DNA of 64,000 nt from Cobetia crustatorum (GCF_000591415.1 NZ_JEMF01000016.1:1-64000), one strand, 5' to 3'; shown: positions 47,706 through 58,211, counted from the first letter of the stretch. The notes: a model not told the origin generated them from the letters alone. Program-made: numbers and translations.

Positions 47706-47750
47706 CATCAATACGCAGCGCCATGCGTCTCGCGCGCACCTTGCAGTTAT

Positions 47751-47784
47751 AAAAAAACCGCCAGCATTTGCTGGCGGTTTTTTT
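47751..47784. terminator. Bidirectional terminator between rsd and mqo
   Basis: A perfect 15-bp stem AAAAAAACCGCCAGC / GCTGGCGGTTTTTTT with loop ATTT, symmetric in A and T runs, between convergent genes. Confidence 0.95.
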
Positions 47785-47816
47785 ATGGTGCTCATCGTGA
47801 CGAACGCTAGCTACAG

Positions 47817-49208
47817 TTACATCAGCGAGGAGGCTTCCGGACGTTCAAGCTCGGTCAGCTCGATTTCGCCGGTCAGCAGGTCGCGCTCGAAGGCTTCCAT
47901 GTCGATATTGAAGCCCAGGAATTCCTGGGCGAGGAACATGTCCTTCTCGGCATTGCCCAAGCAGCTGGTACCCCCCGGTGACGGCGTCATGTTGAAGACG
48001 ATACCGGTGCCCGGGTTGATCTTGGCTTCGCCCATGACAAGCTTCTGCTTGCTCTTGTCGATCAACTGCGGGCGAACGCCACCGAAGCCCTTGGCGAAGC
48101 TGACATCCTTGACTTCCAGGCTCGGTACGATCTTCTTGATGTCGCCGTGGAACAGGCGCTCACGCAGTATTGGCACTTCAAACATGAAGTTCTTGAAGAT
48201 GTAGTTGCGAATGTCGCGCACCTTCATCAGGTCCCATAGGGCCTTGACGACGTTACGGTCCAAACGCAGCACCTTGAGAAACTCCCAGAAGGTCTTGCCG
48301 TTGTAGCGCTCAAGCAGCGGCAGCATCAAGGCGGTCGGCCCGAAGCGAGTCTTGCCTTCTACCAGCACATCCGGGTCACCATGGACGGCAGCAAACGGCA
48401 GGTTCTCGTTCTGGATGGTATAGACCTTGCCGTTGAGCACCTTCGGTGTGAAGTAGAAGGAGCCCGCCATCGGCAGGCATGACTTGTCCAGCCCGTAGCC
48501 CATCTTGTGCGCGAACAGCAGAGAGTGGCCACCGGCGCTGACGACGACGTAACGTGCGGTGAGTTCGCCCTTGTCGGTCTTGACCTTGTAGACATCGCCT
48601 TCCTTGCGGATGTCTTCCACTGCGGTAGACAGGCGTACATCGAAGTTCATGCCCTTGTCTGCCGCTGCTTTCTCACCTTCGCTGACGAAGGCTTCAGACA
48701 GTGTGGTGTAGTTGACGGCGGTATATTCGTCGGTAGAGCCCAGTGCGACGATTTCCTCGTCCGGACGACGACCCTCGACCACCTTCGGTTCCTGCACGGC
48801 GATATCGTCGCGCTCAAGTAGTTTGAGGTTCGGGAACAGTTCTTTGAAGGTATCGAAGCGCTTGCGCAGGAACTGGCATTCCTTGGCCCCGACCGCCAGT
48901 ACCATTTTCGGGTACTTGTAGACGATATGGTCGCGCTTTTCAGCAGCAAGCTTGGTGGAGAAATTGACCACCATCCCTGCGGTGCGCTTGGTCACGCGCG
49001 CCTTCTCGACCGTGTAGTTGGTCTCGATATCGCCGCAGTGAATGGTCTGGGAGTTGTTACGGCCGTGCGAGTTGACGATCGCGACGTGGTCGTATTTTTC
49101 CACAAGTCCAACCGATTTGAGATCGGTATAGCGGGCGAGTTCATAGAGAAGGGCGGTGCCGGACACGCCGCCACCTACAATCAGGACATCGTATGTCGTT
49201 GAGGACAT
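47817..49208 (-). CDS. mqo: Malate:quinone oxidoreductase, Helicobacter/Campylobacter-like type
   Basis: A 463-residue FAD enzyme that oxidises malate and reduces quinone at the inner face of the membrane. The Rossmann motif GGGVSG is at 12-17. Sequence blocks such as NSQTIHCGDIETNY, CLPMAGSFYF, NLPFAAVHGDPD, RNYIFKNFMFEVPI and FNMTPSPGGTSCL follow the Helicobacter-type Mqo, as I recall it, rather than the longer E. coli form (548 residues). Its leader contains strong hairpins (49241-49287). It is transcribed alone. Confidence 0.87.
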   Translation of the reverse strand: MSSTTYDVLIVGGGVSGTALLYELARYTDLKSVGLVEKYDHVAIVNSHGRNNSQTIHCGDIETNYTVEKARVTKRTAGMVVNFSTKLAAEKRDHIVYKYPKMVLAVGAKECQFLRKRFDTFKELFPNLKLLERDDIAVQEPKVVEGRRPDEEIVALGSTDEYTAVNYTTLSEAFVSEGEKAAADKGMNFDVRLSTAVEDIRKEGDVYKVKTDKGELTARYVVVSAGGHSLLFAHKMGYGLDKSCLPMAGSFYFTPKVLNGKVYTIQNENLPFAAVHGDPDVLVEGKTRFGPTALMLPLLERYNGKTFWEFLKVLRLDRNVVKALWDLMKVRDIRNYIFKNFMFEVPILRERLFHGDIKKIVPSLEVKDVSFAKGFGGVRPQLIDKSKQKLVMGEAKINPGTGIVFNMTPSPGGTSCLGNAEKDMFLAQEFLGFNIDMEAFERDLLTGEIELTELERPEASSLM

Positions 49209-49240
49209 GGCTGCTCACGCTCAAGGTTGGTGAGGGACAT

Positions 49241-49287
49241 CCCCCGAAGCCCGACCGGGCTACCGGGGGCCGTCCTGCCGTGGCAGG
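49241..49287 (-). promoter_or_regulatory. Structured GC-rich leader of mqo
   Basis: Two hairpins lie 33-80 bases before the mqo start. The first pairs CCCCCG with CGGGGG and, inside it, AGCCCG with CGGGCT (49241-49269). The second pairs CCTGCC with GGCAGG (49274-49287). They could stabilise the transcript or act in regulation; no known riboswitch was recognised. Confidence 0.45.
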
Positions 49288-49330
49288 GCAACATGTGCCC
49301 CGTCAGGCTCGACGGTTCGATGGATAAACA

Positions 49331-49444
49331 TTATAGACACATCTGCAGCGAAATGATTTAGCAAATAAGGTCGACTTTATGGTGAAGGCTTGTAACCACA
49401 TGAAAACCTTATAGCTGAGTCTGTATCGCCTTATATGTCTATAA
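49331..49444. promoter_or_regulatory. Distant inverted repeat in the AT-rich mqo promoter region
   Basis: TTATAGACACAT at 49331-49342 and ATATGTCTATAA at 49433-49444 are inverted copies with one mismatch in 12, about 90 bases apart, flanking the AT-rich stretch that should contain the mqo promoter. Paired operators bridged by a looping regulator are one reading. Confidence 0.35.
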
Positions 49445-49464
49445 AATCCATATTAAACAGTAGG

Positions 49465-50127
49465 TTATTGATCTCTTAGCGAGATGATTCGCCAGTTGCG
49501 CTCTTGGGCCGCAGCGCGTAGTTGCTCATCTGGGTCTACTGCGATGGCAGTATCGACACGCTCGAGTAGCGGTAAATCATTGATTGAGTCGCTGTAGAAG
49601 GTGCTGCCGTCGAGTGTATGGTCACGTTCGGACAGCCATTCCTCGAGACGCGTCACCTTGCCCGCCTGAAAGCTGGGAACACCGCTGACTCGGCCGGTAT
49701 AGCGCCCGTCAATGACTTCGGGCTCGATGGCGATCAGTTCATCCACGCCAAGGCGCTCGGCGATCGGCGCAGTAATGAAGCGGTTGGTTGCTGTGATGAT
49801 CAGGAGCGTGTCGCCGCGGGCGCGATGGCGAGCCAGTAGCTCTTCGGCGCGTGGCAAGATGATCGGCTCGATCTTGGCAGCCATGAATTGCTGATGCCAA
49901 GCGGCGAGTTGTTCAGGGCTATTCTCGGCCAATGGCTTGAGTGAGAAGGCCAGGTATTCGTGAATATCCAGCTCGCCGCTTTGGTAAAGCTGGAAATAGC
50001 GCTCGTTGGCTTCACGGTATATTTTGGCGTCGACAGCGCCCTGCTCGACCAGAAATTCGCCCCAGGCATGATCACTGTCCCCGGCGATCAGGGTATTGTC
50101 GAGATCAAAGATGGCCAGACTCACGGA
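49465..50127 (-). CDS. HAD-family phosphatase (SerB-like)
   Basis: A 220-residue HAD-IB hydrolase. The nucleophile motif is FDLDNTLIAGD at the N-terminus, TATNRF gives motif II Thr, the Lys is in GKVTRLEEW, and YSDSINDLPLL gives the acidic motif IV. Small-molecule phosphatase activity is expected (phosphoserine or a similar substrate), but the target is unknown. GTG 50127 follows AAGGAG by seven bases, so I prefer it to ATG 50178. It is divergent from rppH. Confidence 0.82.
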   Translation of the reverse strand, partial: SVSLAIFDLDNTLIAGDSDHAWGEFLVEQGAVDAKIYREANERYFQLYQSGELDIHEYLAFSLKPLAENSPEQLAAWHQQFMAAKIEPIILPRAEELLARHRARGDTLLIITATNRFITAPIAERLGVDELIAIEPEVIDGRYTGRVSGVPSFQAGKVTRLEEWLSERDHTLDGSTFYSDSINDLPLLERVDTAIAVDPDEQLRAAAQERNWRIISLRDQ

Positions 50128-50384
50128 AAACTCCTTGCTCTGCCCAGCCTGTAAACGGCGGGCAACAGACGCAGACAATCTGGCGTGGCATGGTGCCAGC
50201 CCAGTGTTTACGCGGGTGTACGGAGGCCGAGGATGTTTTTTCGGCGACTGTGTTGCACTGCAATACGATGGTAGATGCGATTATTGCAGACGTGCTCCGG
50301 CTTTCACACCGCCAAACCGTGTATTGAAGCGCTTTCAGCCTTTGTGGAAGAATGGTTTCAATTAACGAATCAAAGGTGACATCC

Positions 50385-50990
50385 GTGATCGACGCTGACG
50401 GCTTTCGCCCCAACGTTGGCATCATCATTGCCAACTGTGAGGGCCAGCTGCTCTGGGCGCGCCGGGTAGGACAGAATGCGTGGCAGTTTCCTCAAGGGGG
50501 CATCAAGCCAAACGAGACACCGCAACAGGCGTTGTATCGCGAACTCGAAGAAGAGATCGGCCTGAAAGCTGAAGATGTCGAGATACTGGCCTGCACTCGA
50601 GGATGGCTGCGCTACCGGTTACCCAGACGCATGGTTAGAACGCACTCCCGACCAATCTGTATTGGTCAGAAGCAAAAGTGGTTCCTGCTACAGATTCGCT
50701 GCCAGGATAGCCGCGTAAGTGTAGATAAGACGCCCAAGCCAGAATTCGATGGCTGGCGCTGGGTAAGCTACTGGTATCCATTAGGACAGGTGGTCGCTTT
50801 CAAGCGAGAGGTCTATCGACGCGCTCTACGTGAGCTGGCGCCTCGTTTGCAGCGACTGGTAGATACCGAGCATGACATGATACCCATGGCGCCGGAGGAG
50901 GCTTTCTCTCGCGACTCACGTGATTCACGCGGCCCATGTGACAGCGCGCCGGACTCCGCCGCTGGGTACGACCGCCACTCTCCCGGCTGA
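50385..50990 (+). CDS. rppH: RNA pyrophosphohydrolase RppH
   Basis: A Nudix enzyme that removes pyrophosphate from 5' mRNA ends and so starts decay. The Nudix box lies at about 38-60 ([11 protein letters not shown], then RELEEEIGL). [17 protein letters not shown] is the family's C-terminal hallmark. I choose GTG 50385 ([12 protein letters not shown]), with AGGTG seven bases upstream; ATG 50352 has no properly spaced site. 201 residues with a Ser/Asp-rich tail. ptsP follows 34 bases later, an order shared with E. coli. Confidence 0.93.
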   Translation: MIDADGFRPNVGIIIANCEGQLLWARRVGQNAWQFPQGGIKPNETPQQALYRELEEEIGLKAEDVEILACTRGWLRYRLPRRMVRTHSRPICIGQKQKWFLLQIRCQDSRVSVDKTPKPEFDGWRWVSYWYPLGQVVAFKREVYRRALRELAPRLQRLVDTEHDMIPMAPEEAFSRDSRDSRGPCDSAPDSAAGYDRHSPG

Positions 50991-51024
50991 GCCCGGGCTT
51001 CATCACTTGCAAAGGGCGCCCCCC

Positions 51025-53322
51025 ATGCTCGAGGTACTGCGTCGTATTGTTCAGGAGGTCAATGGCGCGCGTTCTTTGGACGCGGCGCTGGCGACGATGG
51101 TGCTGCGTATTCGCAAGGCCATGAAGACGGACGTCTGTTCTGTCTATCTATTGGCCCCTGAGACCGATCGCTTCGTGCTCAAGGACACCATAGGGCTGCG
51201 CTCTTCTTCAGTAGGGCAGGTTAGCCTGGCGCGCGGTGAAGGGTTGGTCGGTATGGTGGCGCTGCGCGAGGAGCCGCTTAATCTCGAGGATGCCCCCGCA
51301 CACCCCCAGTTTCGTTATTTCGAGGAAACCGGCGAAGAGCGCTTCTCCAGCTTTCTCGGGGTGCCCATCATCCATCAGCGCAGAGTGCTGGGTGTGCTGG
51401 TGGTTCAGCAACACGAAAAGCGTCGCTTTGATGAGGGTGAGGAAGCGTTTCTCGTCACGCTGGGAGCACAGTTGGCGGGTGTGTTGGCGCATGCGCTGGC
51501 CACGGGTGCGCTGGGCAAGCTGGCGGGCACGAGTGGCCAGGCGATTTTCTCTGGCGTGGCTGGTTCTCCCGGAGTGGTCATCGGCAAGGCGTTTGTTCTG
51601 TCGCCTCCGGCTGATCTGGATTCCGTGCCAGACCTGATTCCTACCGATATCGATTTCGAGATCGCGCGCCTCAAGGAGGCGATCAACGCGGTGCGCGAGG
51701 AAATCCGCGTTGCGGCGGAGCGTCTCGCCAGCCGGATCTCCACTCAGGAACATGCGCTGTTCGAGGTTTACCAGCAGATGCTGGGAGATGCAGCGCTTGG
51801 CCAGGAAGTCGAGAAACGCATTCGTGAAGGGCAGTGGGCTCCTGCTGCGCTAGCCGATATCGTGCGTCGACATGTTCAGTATCTCGAGCGTGTCGATGAT
51901 GATTATTTACGCGAACGCGCGGCGGATATTCGTGATCTTGGGCGGCGCGTGTTGTCACACCTTCAGGAAGAAGGTGACAGCGGTCCGATCGAGTATCCCG
52001 AAAACACCATCCTGATCGGGCACGAGATCAGCCCGGCCACCTTGGGAGAAGTCCCTCGCGAGCGCCTCAAGGGGCTAGTCGCGGTCAGTGGCTCCAGCAC
52101 CTCGCATGTCGCCATCCTGGCGCGCGCGATGGGCATTCCCACCGTGCTGGGGATGGTGGATCTACCATTATCGCGGCTCGGCGGTGCGCCGGTCATTCTT
52201 GATGGCCACCGCGGCCGATTGGTGGTACGTCCGGGAGCAGAACTCAGCGCCCACTATTCACGGCAGATCGAGGAGGAACATGCCTTGAGTGCGCTGCTGG
52301 AGCAAGAGCAGGATTTACCGAGTGTGACGCCTGACGGCCATGTCATGCCATTGATGGTGAATACCGGTCTTGCGCTGGATGTCGTGGCCTCGCTCAAGAC
52401 GCGTGTCGGTGGAGTGGGCCTGTATCGCACCGAAGTGCCTTTCATGATGAGTGACCGCTTTCCCAGTGAGCAGGAGCAGGCGCGTCTGTACCGTGAACAG
52501 CTGAGCGGCTTTGCACCACTGCCCGTGACCATGCGCACGTTGGATATCGGTGGTGACAAGGATTTGCCGTATTTTCCGATCAAGGAGGCTAATCCCTTCC
52601 TTGGCTGGCGTGGTATCCGTGTCACGCTGGATCACCCCGAAGTGTTGATGGTGCAGTTGAGGGCCATGCTGAGAGCCGCCGAAGGTCTCGACAACTTACG
52701 TATCATGCTACCGATGATTTCAGGGATAGAAGAGGTAGATGCCACGCTGGCGCTGATCAATCGTGCTCTGATCGAGCTGGGAGAAGATGGTGTCAATGTC
52801 TCGCGGCCGAGCGTCGGGGTGATGATCGAGGTGCCCGCGGCGCTTTATCAGCTGGAGGCACTGGCCACTCGCGTCGATTTCTTCTCGGTAGGCTCCAATG
52901 ATCTGACCCAGTATCTGCTGGCGGTTGATCGCAATAACCCGCGTGTGGCCAGTCTGTATGATGCCTGTCATCCGGCGGTACTGAGGGCGTTGGCGCGTCT
53001 CGCGGAGGATTCCCTGCGCCTTGGCGTGCCGGTCAGTGTCTGCGGTGAATTGGCGGGTGATCCGGCGGGAGCATTGTTGTTGCTCGGTATGGGGTTCGAG
53101 AGTCTGTCGATGAACGCGCCCAGCTTGCCCCGCGTGAGGGCTGCCATCCGGCGCGTCTCGCTGACCGCCGCTCAAGGACTGGTCAGCGAGGTGTTGTGCC
53201 AGCCGACGGCGGGTGAGGTGCATGCACTGTTGCTAAGCCGTTTGCAGTCGTGGGACTTGGCACACCTTCTGCCGCCCCGCGACCATGCACCGGTCATTCC
53301 GACTGCCGCTAGTTCAGCCTGA
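51025..53322 (+). CDS. ptsP: Nitrogen-type phosphotransferase enzyme I (EI-Ntr)
   Basis: The PEP-protein phosphotransferase of the nitrogen PTS, 765 residues. A GAF domain (about 5-155) precedes the EI domains. The phosphorylated His is H361 in SSTSHVAILARAMG and the active Cys is C673 in VCGELAGDP. ATG 51025 (MLEVLRRIVQEV) follows AAGGG; the longer frame starts inside rppH. The partner NPr and EIIA-Ntr genes are not in this window. Confidence 0.93.
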   Translation: MLEVLRRIVQEVNGARSLDAALATMVLRIRKAMKTDVCSVYLLAPETDRFVLKDTIGLRSSSVGQVSLARGEGLVGMVALREEPLNLEDAPAHPQFRYFEETGEERFSSFLGVPIIHQRRVLGVLVVQQHEKRRFDEGEEAFLVTLGAQLAGVLAHALATGALGKLAGTSGQAIFSGVAGSPGVVIGKAFVLSPPADLDSVPDLIPTDIDFEIARLKEAINAVREEIRVAAERLASRISTQEHALFEVYQQMLGDAALGQEVEKRIREGQWAPAALADIVRRHVQYLERVDDDYLRERAADIRDLGRRVLSHLQEEGDSGPIEYPENTILIGHEISPATLGEVPRERLKGLVAVSGSSTSHVAILARAMGIPTVLGMVDLPLSRLGGAPVILDGHRGRLVVRPGAELSAHYSRQIEEEHALSALLEQEQDLPSVTPDGHVMPLMVNTGLALDVVASLKTRVGGVGLYRTEVPFMMSDRFPSEQEQARLYREQLSGFAPLPVTMRTLDIGGDKDLPYFPIKEANPFLGWRGIRVTLDHPEVLMVQLRAMLRAAEGLDNLRIMLPMISGIEEVDATLALINRALIELGEDGVNVSRPSVGVMIEVPAALYQLEALATRVDFFSVGSNDLTQYLLAVDRNNPRVASLYDACHPAVLRALARLAEDSLRLGVPVSVCGELAGDPAGALLLLGMGFESLSMNAPSLPRVRAAIRRVSLTAAQGLVSEVLCQPTAGEVHALLLSRLQSWDLAHLLPPRDHAPVIPTAASSA

Positions 53323-53383
53323 CCGTTTCGGCGACTCGATGCCTCGGCGGTTTGGTCGCTCAGCAATCCAGCTCCTCGTTGCT

Positions 53384-54274
53384 TCAGCTCAGTTGCCAGC
53401 CCTGTGTCGCGTCAGAGTGATTTGAAATGCCTATACGGCTGGCAACGCAGTCACCGTCGGGACTGAAGCGGCGCTCGTGAAGTTTGAGGCTTTGCTGAGT
53501 GCCATCACGCTGCCAGCGCACCAGGGTCGCGGCACGCGTGCCGTATTCAGGACTGGTGATAAAGGGACTGGAGAGCAGTGCTTCTCGTGCACAGTCCAAG
53601 CCTGTGGCTGGCAGTAATGCGGTAGCCGGGCGCCATTCATCCTTCAGAATATCCAGATACTCCTTGTCACTGACGTGCGCCTTGCGTGCCTTGAGTTCAG
53701 CCAATCGTTGGCTGAGTCGCTGTTGCTTGGGCCACGCGGTGTCAGGATGCCCGTTGGAAAGGCTATGGATACCCGCTGGCAGACACATTAGTTGGCTACC
53801 TTCAGGGCCATGATGCAGCTGCCAGAGAGTATGACCATCGCAGACCAGTAGATTGCACCAGTCCAGCTCGGCCAATGTCATGGAGAAGCGTTGCTGCGCA
53901 TCATTCGCTTCCAATGCCGCCGAGACAGCCTTTCCTGTCACCAGTGCTTCAAGCCAGTCTTTCAGTGCCAAGCCAGGAGCGCCAGGAATCGCTTGCCGCA
54001 CAGCCGCCGTGACTAGTCGTCCCCGGCTATGCCTGGCAGCGGGTGATTGACGGTCCAGCTGACGGACGTTGGTCAGCGTGGCCAGTGCACCACTACGATG
54101 CATGACCAGCCAGCCACCTCCCGCGACCAAATCACGTCCGCCACACAGAGTGTCGTCTGGCCAATGACATAGGCCAGTGGTGGCGCGGTGATGAAATTCA
54201 TCCCGATTACCAATCAGAATCAGGCACTCGCCTTGTGCAGCCATCGGCTGCCAGTCAAACGCCATCAGGCACAT
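53384..54274 (-). CDS. NRDE/TANGO2-family protein
   Basis: A 296-residue protein of the TANGO2 (NRDE) family, named for the motif here seen as IGNRDEFHHRAT at about 21-32. It starts Met-Cys, so the Cys would be N-terminal after Met removal, as in Ntn hydrolases. GGRDLVAGGGWLV and LTNVR are further family blocks. The function in bacteria is not settled; haem handling has been proposed for eukaryotic relatives. Transcribed alone, convergent with ptsP. The 233 bases to the next gene show no feature. Confidence 0.85.
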   Translation of the reverse strand: MCLMAFDWQPMAAQGECLILIGNRDEFHHRATTGLCHWPDDTLCGGRDLVAGGGWLVMHRSGALATLTNVRQLDRQSPAARHSRGRLVTAAVRQAIPGAPGLALKDWLEALVTGKAVSAALEANDAQQRFSMTLAELDWCNLLVCDGHTLWQLHHGPEGSQLMCLPAGIHSLSNGHPDTAWPKQQRLSQRLAELKARKAHVSDKEYLDILKDEWRPATALLPATGLDCAREALLSSPFITSPEYGTRAATLVRWQRDGTQQSLKLHERRFSPDGDCVASRIGISNHSDATQGWQLS

Positions 54275-54507
54275 ATCGCGACTCCGTCGACAAGGGATAT
54301 CAGGGTCAAATACAGAGATGAGTAATGTACGCGTCGCATGACGCCTGCCAGCGGCTTGCGTATGCTGCTGTTTTCTCTCGACGACTTGTGTCTGCCGGTC
54401 GTTGGAGTCGAGATCCGGTCATGGTGACTTGGCAATGAAGCGACACGCTCTGCAACACCACCATTGACTCCATACCGACGGCTTCACCTACAGGATGCTT
54501 TTAGATC

Positions 54508-57341
54508 ATGTTCTCGCGCCGTGTTCCTCCTGTCGAGTCACCAGCTAAGCCGTCATCCGGCACCCATGGCGAGCGTTCTGCCAGCGGAATGGATAAGGTT
54601 TGGCGGCAAATGATTCGTCTGACCGTTGGTCCGCTATTGCTAGCGGAGCTGGTGGTAGCCCTCAGCTGTCTGGTTGGTGCCATCGTGATTTGGGATAGCG
54701 CGCGTCACGGCGCCCTGGATACGGCATTGAGCGGGTTGCGTCAGCAGCATGCATTGGCCACGGCGTTAGTCAGCGAGCGTCTCGAGACCCAGCAGCGCAG
54801 GCTACAGATTCTCGCTCGTTACACTCGACGGCATCTTGATTTTGGCGAAGGGGCCGATGATGGCCCCTTGAGCCAGTTCACGTTGACTGAACAGGGCCAG
54901 CTGTTTCGGCCGATTACTCGTGGAGGCGCCGCACTTTATGGCGAATTCCACCGTGCATTGACCGAGAATGATCGTGAAGCCGGGCAGCGGTTGATGCAGA
55001 TGCAGTGGTTACTGTCGGATCTCTACTCATCAGACCCGCTAATCTCACGCTTATTTGTCAGCCTCGATAACAGCATGGTCATGCTGTACCCCTGGTTTAA
55101 TGTTCTGGACGTTTTCGCGCCGGGTGCCAAGCACATGCCTTATACCGGAGTGCTGCCCGAGACGGTGCGTCAGCTGTCTCGAAGTATGGACAGTGGTGCA
55201 CCCAGCGTGGTCTGGCTGCCACCGCACCCTGGGCCAGCGGGACTGACACAGATCACGGCGCTAGTGGAAGTCACGCTCAATAGCGGTGAAAAAGCGCGTG
55301 TGGGGCTCGATCTGGCTCTGCCGCAGATGGAGTCACGATTGGTGCTGCCCGGGCATGGACGAGCAGAATCCTATTGGCTGGTCGGCAACGGACTCGATGT
55401 ATGGGCGGCGAGTACCAACACCAGCGATAGTCAGCCACGGCAGTTGCCTGCCGAGGTCGCGAGCGTACTGGATTCTGGATTGCGCGGCGTGAGTCTGCAG
55501 GGAGATCGCGGAGATGTGGTGGTGTGGGACACGCTAACAATCAATGGCTGGCGCCTGATCGCCAAGACACGCCTCGAAGTGCCAAGCGAGATCCCCTTGA
55601 AGGCCTTGTTGATGGGGAGCCTCGGCGCCTTGTTGCTGGTGTTTGCTGTCAGCATGCTGATTTTGCAATGGCGTTTGCGTCGACTGTATCAGCGTCTTGG
55701 GCAGCCACTGGAGTGGCTGGCGAGGCAGAGTGAGCGTCTCGAATGTGGCGAAATCATGGAGGAGTATCCGACTTCAAGGCGTCAGTGGAATCCTGCTGAT
55801 GACCTGCTACGGCGTCACCGGGCGGCAGTGGCGCTACTGCGGCGAGGACGTGGTCATGAGTTGGATACCTTGCCACTGCCAGCCTTCGTGATGCGTCACG
55901 GCTTGTTGGCCATGGCGAATCCGGCCTTTGAAAAGATGTTTGGCTTGGTGCTGCACGAAGCATTGGGTCGCTCGGTCGGCAGCCTTCTGATGCTGGAACC
56001 CAATCCCAACGTGCCCAGTAGCCGCGAGTTGCGCGTACATGATGCCGAAGGCGCATGCGCCGTATTCGACTGGAATTGTGTCGCTTCAATAATGACCCTG
56101 CCCAAGTGCTGGGAGTCATGATTGATGAGTCGGAGCATGATCAGGCCAGCCAGCAGCTATTGGTCGCGCGTGATCGGGCCCGTGAAGAGGCACGCCTCAA
56201 GAGCGACTATCTCGACATGTTGCATGCCGAGCTGACGCCGCCGCTGCAAGGACTGGTGCGTAAGCTGGGTCAGTTGCGCCGCGAGCGCCACCTTGAAGAT
56301 GCTGAACTGAGCCTGTTGCAAGGACGCCTCGATAGCGTGGCACAGCTGCTGGATGCCCTGACTGAGCGTGATGAAGTGGTGCGCACGCCGCTTGAGGAAA
56401 ACCCTTTCTCTCCTGCCACGACATTCAGCGCGTTACTGGATGATATGCAGCAGCGCTATCACGATAGTGGCTCACCGTTTGAATGGCAGCTGGGGTCGTT
56501 ACCTGACACTTTGAAAGGTGATGTACGGCGCCTTGCACAGCTTTTCGAGCATCTGTCAGACGATGGTTGCCGTCGTCAGAATGCCGGCCATCATCGATTG
56601 TTTGTCGAGGTGATTGAGCAACCGCATGGCGTGCTGGTATCTCGCCAGTCCTCCGATCAGCCGTCTGTCGACCAGGCAGAGCCGTTGGGTCAAGCGACAC
56701 AATGCTGTCTGAGATTGGAATTTAGTGCTCACTGTGGACTCGATATCGGACGCAAGGCGCCTTCCTGTCTCATCATGGCGCGGCGTCTTGTTGATGAACT
56801 GGGCGGCAGTTATCGCCAGATAAACCTTGGCGAAGATGAAGCGCTGGAAATTCTGCTGCCACTGACATGGCCGGGTAATCCCGCCGAGGTACGCATACTC
56901 GTAGTCGATGATGGGCCAGTGAATGCCATGCTGGCGCGCACTGTGCTTGGACGCCAGGGCCTTACGGTGGATACCGTCAGTAGTGGTGAAGAGGCATTGA
57001 CGGCTCGTACGCAGCATTTCTATGCGCTGGTGTTCATGGATATCTTCATGCCGGGCATGGATGGTGTCAGCGTTACGCAGTACTGGCGTGAACGGGAGGT
57101 AGTGGCTGGCAGCGATCGTCGCAGTGTCATCATTGCGCTGACTGCCAATGCGAGTGAGACAGATCGCGAGCGCTTCTTCTCAGCGGGGTTGGATGATTAC
57201 CTCGGTAAGCCTTATCGCCCTCAGGCGCTGATCGACAAGGTACACATGTGGTTGCCGGATGTAGTGCTGACACCGCCTATCGCATTGGCATCGCCTGGCA
57301 GTGAGACTCCTCCGGATGAAGATGCTTCACCGCGACAGTAA
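54508..57341 (+). CDS. Hybrid sensor histidine kinase with degenerate ATPase domain, frameshifted
   Basis: A membrane sensor of about 944 residues after repair. The order is: membrane segment about 38-62; periplasmic sensor region to about 360; second membrane segment about 368-388 (LLMGSLGALLLVFAVSMLILQW); HAMP-like linker; PAS-like region about 450-520; H-box KSDYLDMLHAELTPPL with the phospho-His; ATPase region; receiver domain (VVDDGPVN, MDIFMPGMDG with the phospho-Asp, ALTAN, GKPY). The ATPase region lacks a recognisable N-box Asn and the DxGxG motif, so it may not bind ATP. The frame breaks near 56080 after FDWNC and resumes at RFNNDPAQVLGVM; one missing base explains it. No response-regulator gene is adjacent. 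Confidence 0.78.
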
Positions 57342-57428
57342 GAGCAGAATGCTACGCCTGCCAAGCAGCCTGAAGAGTGTCACGACCAGAGGTGTGGATA
57401 GTGACCTGACGAATATGAGGAGCTGAAC

Positions 57429-58211
57429 ATGTGGTGGTGGTATCCCTTGCTGGGGGCAGTGGCAGGTTTGATTGCCGGGCTGTTCGGTATTGGTGGTGGG
57501 TTGATCATTGTGCCAGTACTGGCAGCGGCCTTTGTGTTGCAGGGCGTCGCGCCTGACGTGCTGATGCATTTGGCTATCGGCACTTCACTGGCCACCATCG
57601 TGGTGACCTCTCTTTCATCGGCGCGTGCACATCATGAACGAGGTGCCGTACGGCTGGACTGGCTCAAGCGATTACTGCCAGGACTGATGATCGGCACGGG
57701 GCTGGGTGTGGTGCTGGCCAGTGCGCTGAGCGGTGAAGTGCTTGAGCTGTTGTTTGGATGCTTTGTGTTGCTGGTAGCACTCAAGATGGGATTGAATCTG
57801 CGCATTGGCCAGATGGCGCAGGCGCCTGGACGGATTGGCCAGTTTGTCGGTGGTGGCTCGGTTGGCGTGGTGTCAGCGCTGTTTGGTATTGGTGGTGGGA
57901 CAGTGATGGTGCCGATGTTGACGAGTTGGCAGGCACGCATGACCGAAGCGGTAGGCACGGCCGCCGCTGCAGGATTTCCGATAGCACTGGTGGCAGCGCT
58001 GACCAATATCGTAGTGGGCTGGCAGGCACCAGGCTTGCCTGAGCACACCCTCGGATACGTTCACTGGGGCGCATGGCTCGGGATCGTGCTGGTCTCGGTG
58101 CCCTTTGCACGCGTCGGTGCGCGTCTGGCACATGCGCTACCCGTATTATTGCTTAGGCGAATGTTTGCGCTGATTCTGGCCGTTGTCGGCTTGCGCTTTC
58201 TGTTCGGCTAA
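57429..58211 (+). CDS. TSUP-family (TauE/SafE) membrane permease
   Basis: A 260-residue inner-membrane protein with about eight hydrophobic segments and the two half-repeats GLFGIGGGLIIVP (about 19-31) and ALFGIGGGTVMVP (about 155-167), the mark of the sulfite/sulfonate exporter family. The substrate cannot be told from sequence. It lies 87 bases after the sensor kinase and 126 before lgt; whether it shares a transcript with either is not clear. Confidence 0.88.
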   Translation: MWWWYPLLGAVAGLIAGLFGIGGGLIIVPVLAAAFVLQGVAPDVLMHLAIGTSLATIVVTSLSSARAHHERGAVRLDWLKRLLPGLMIGTGLGVVLASALSGEVLELLFGCFVLLVALKMGLNLRIGQMAQAPGRIGQFVGGGSVGVVSALFGIGGGTVMVPMLTSWQARMTEAVGTAAAAGFPIALVAALTNIVVGWQAPGLPEHTLGYVHWGAWLGIVLVSVPFARVGARLAHALPVLLLRRMFALILAVVGLRFLFG

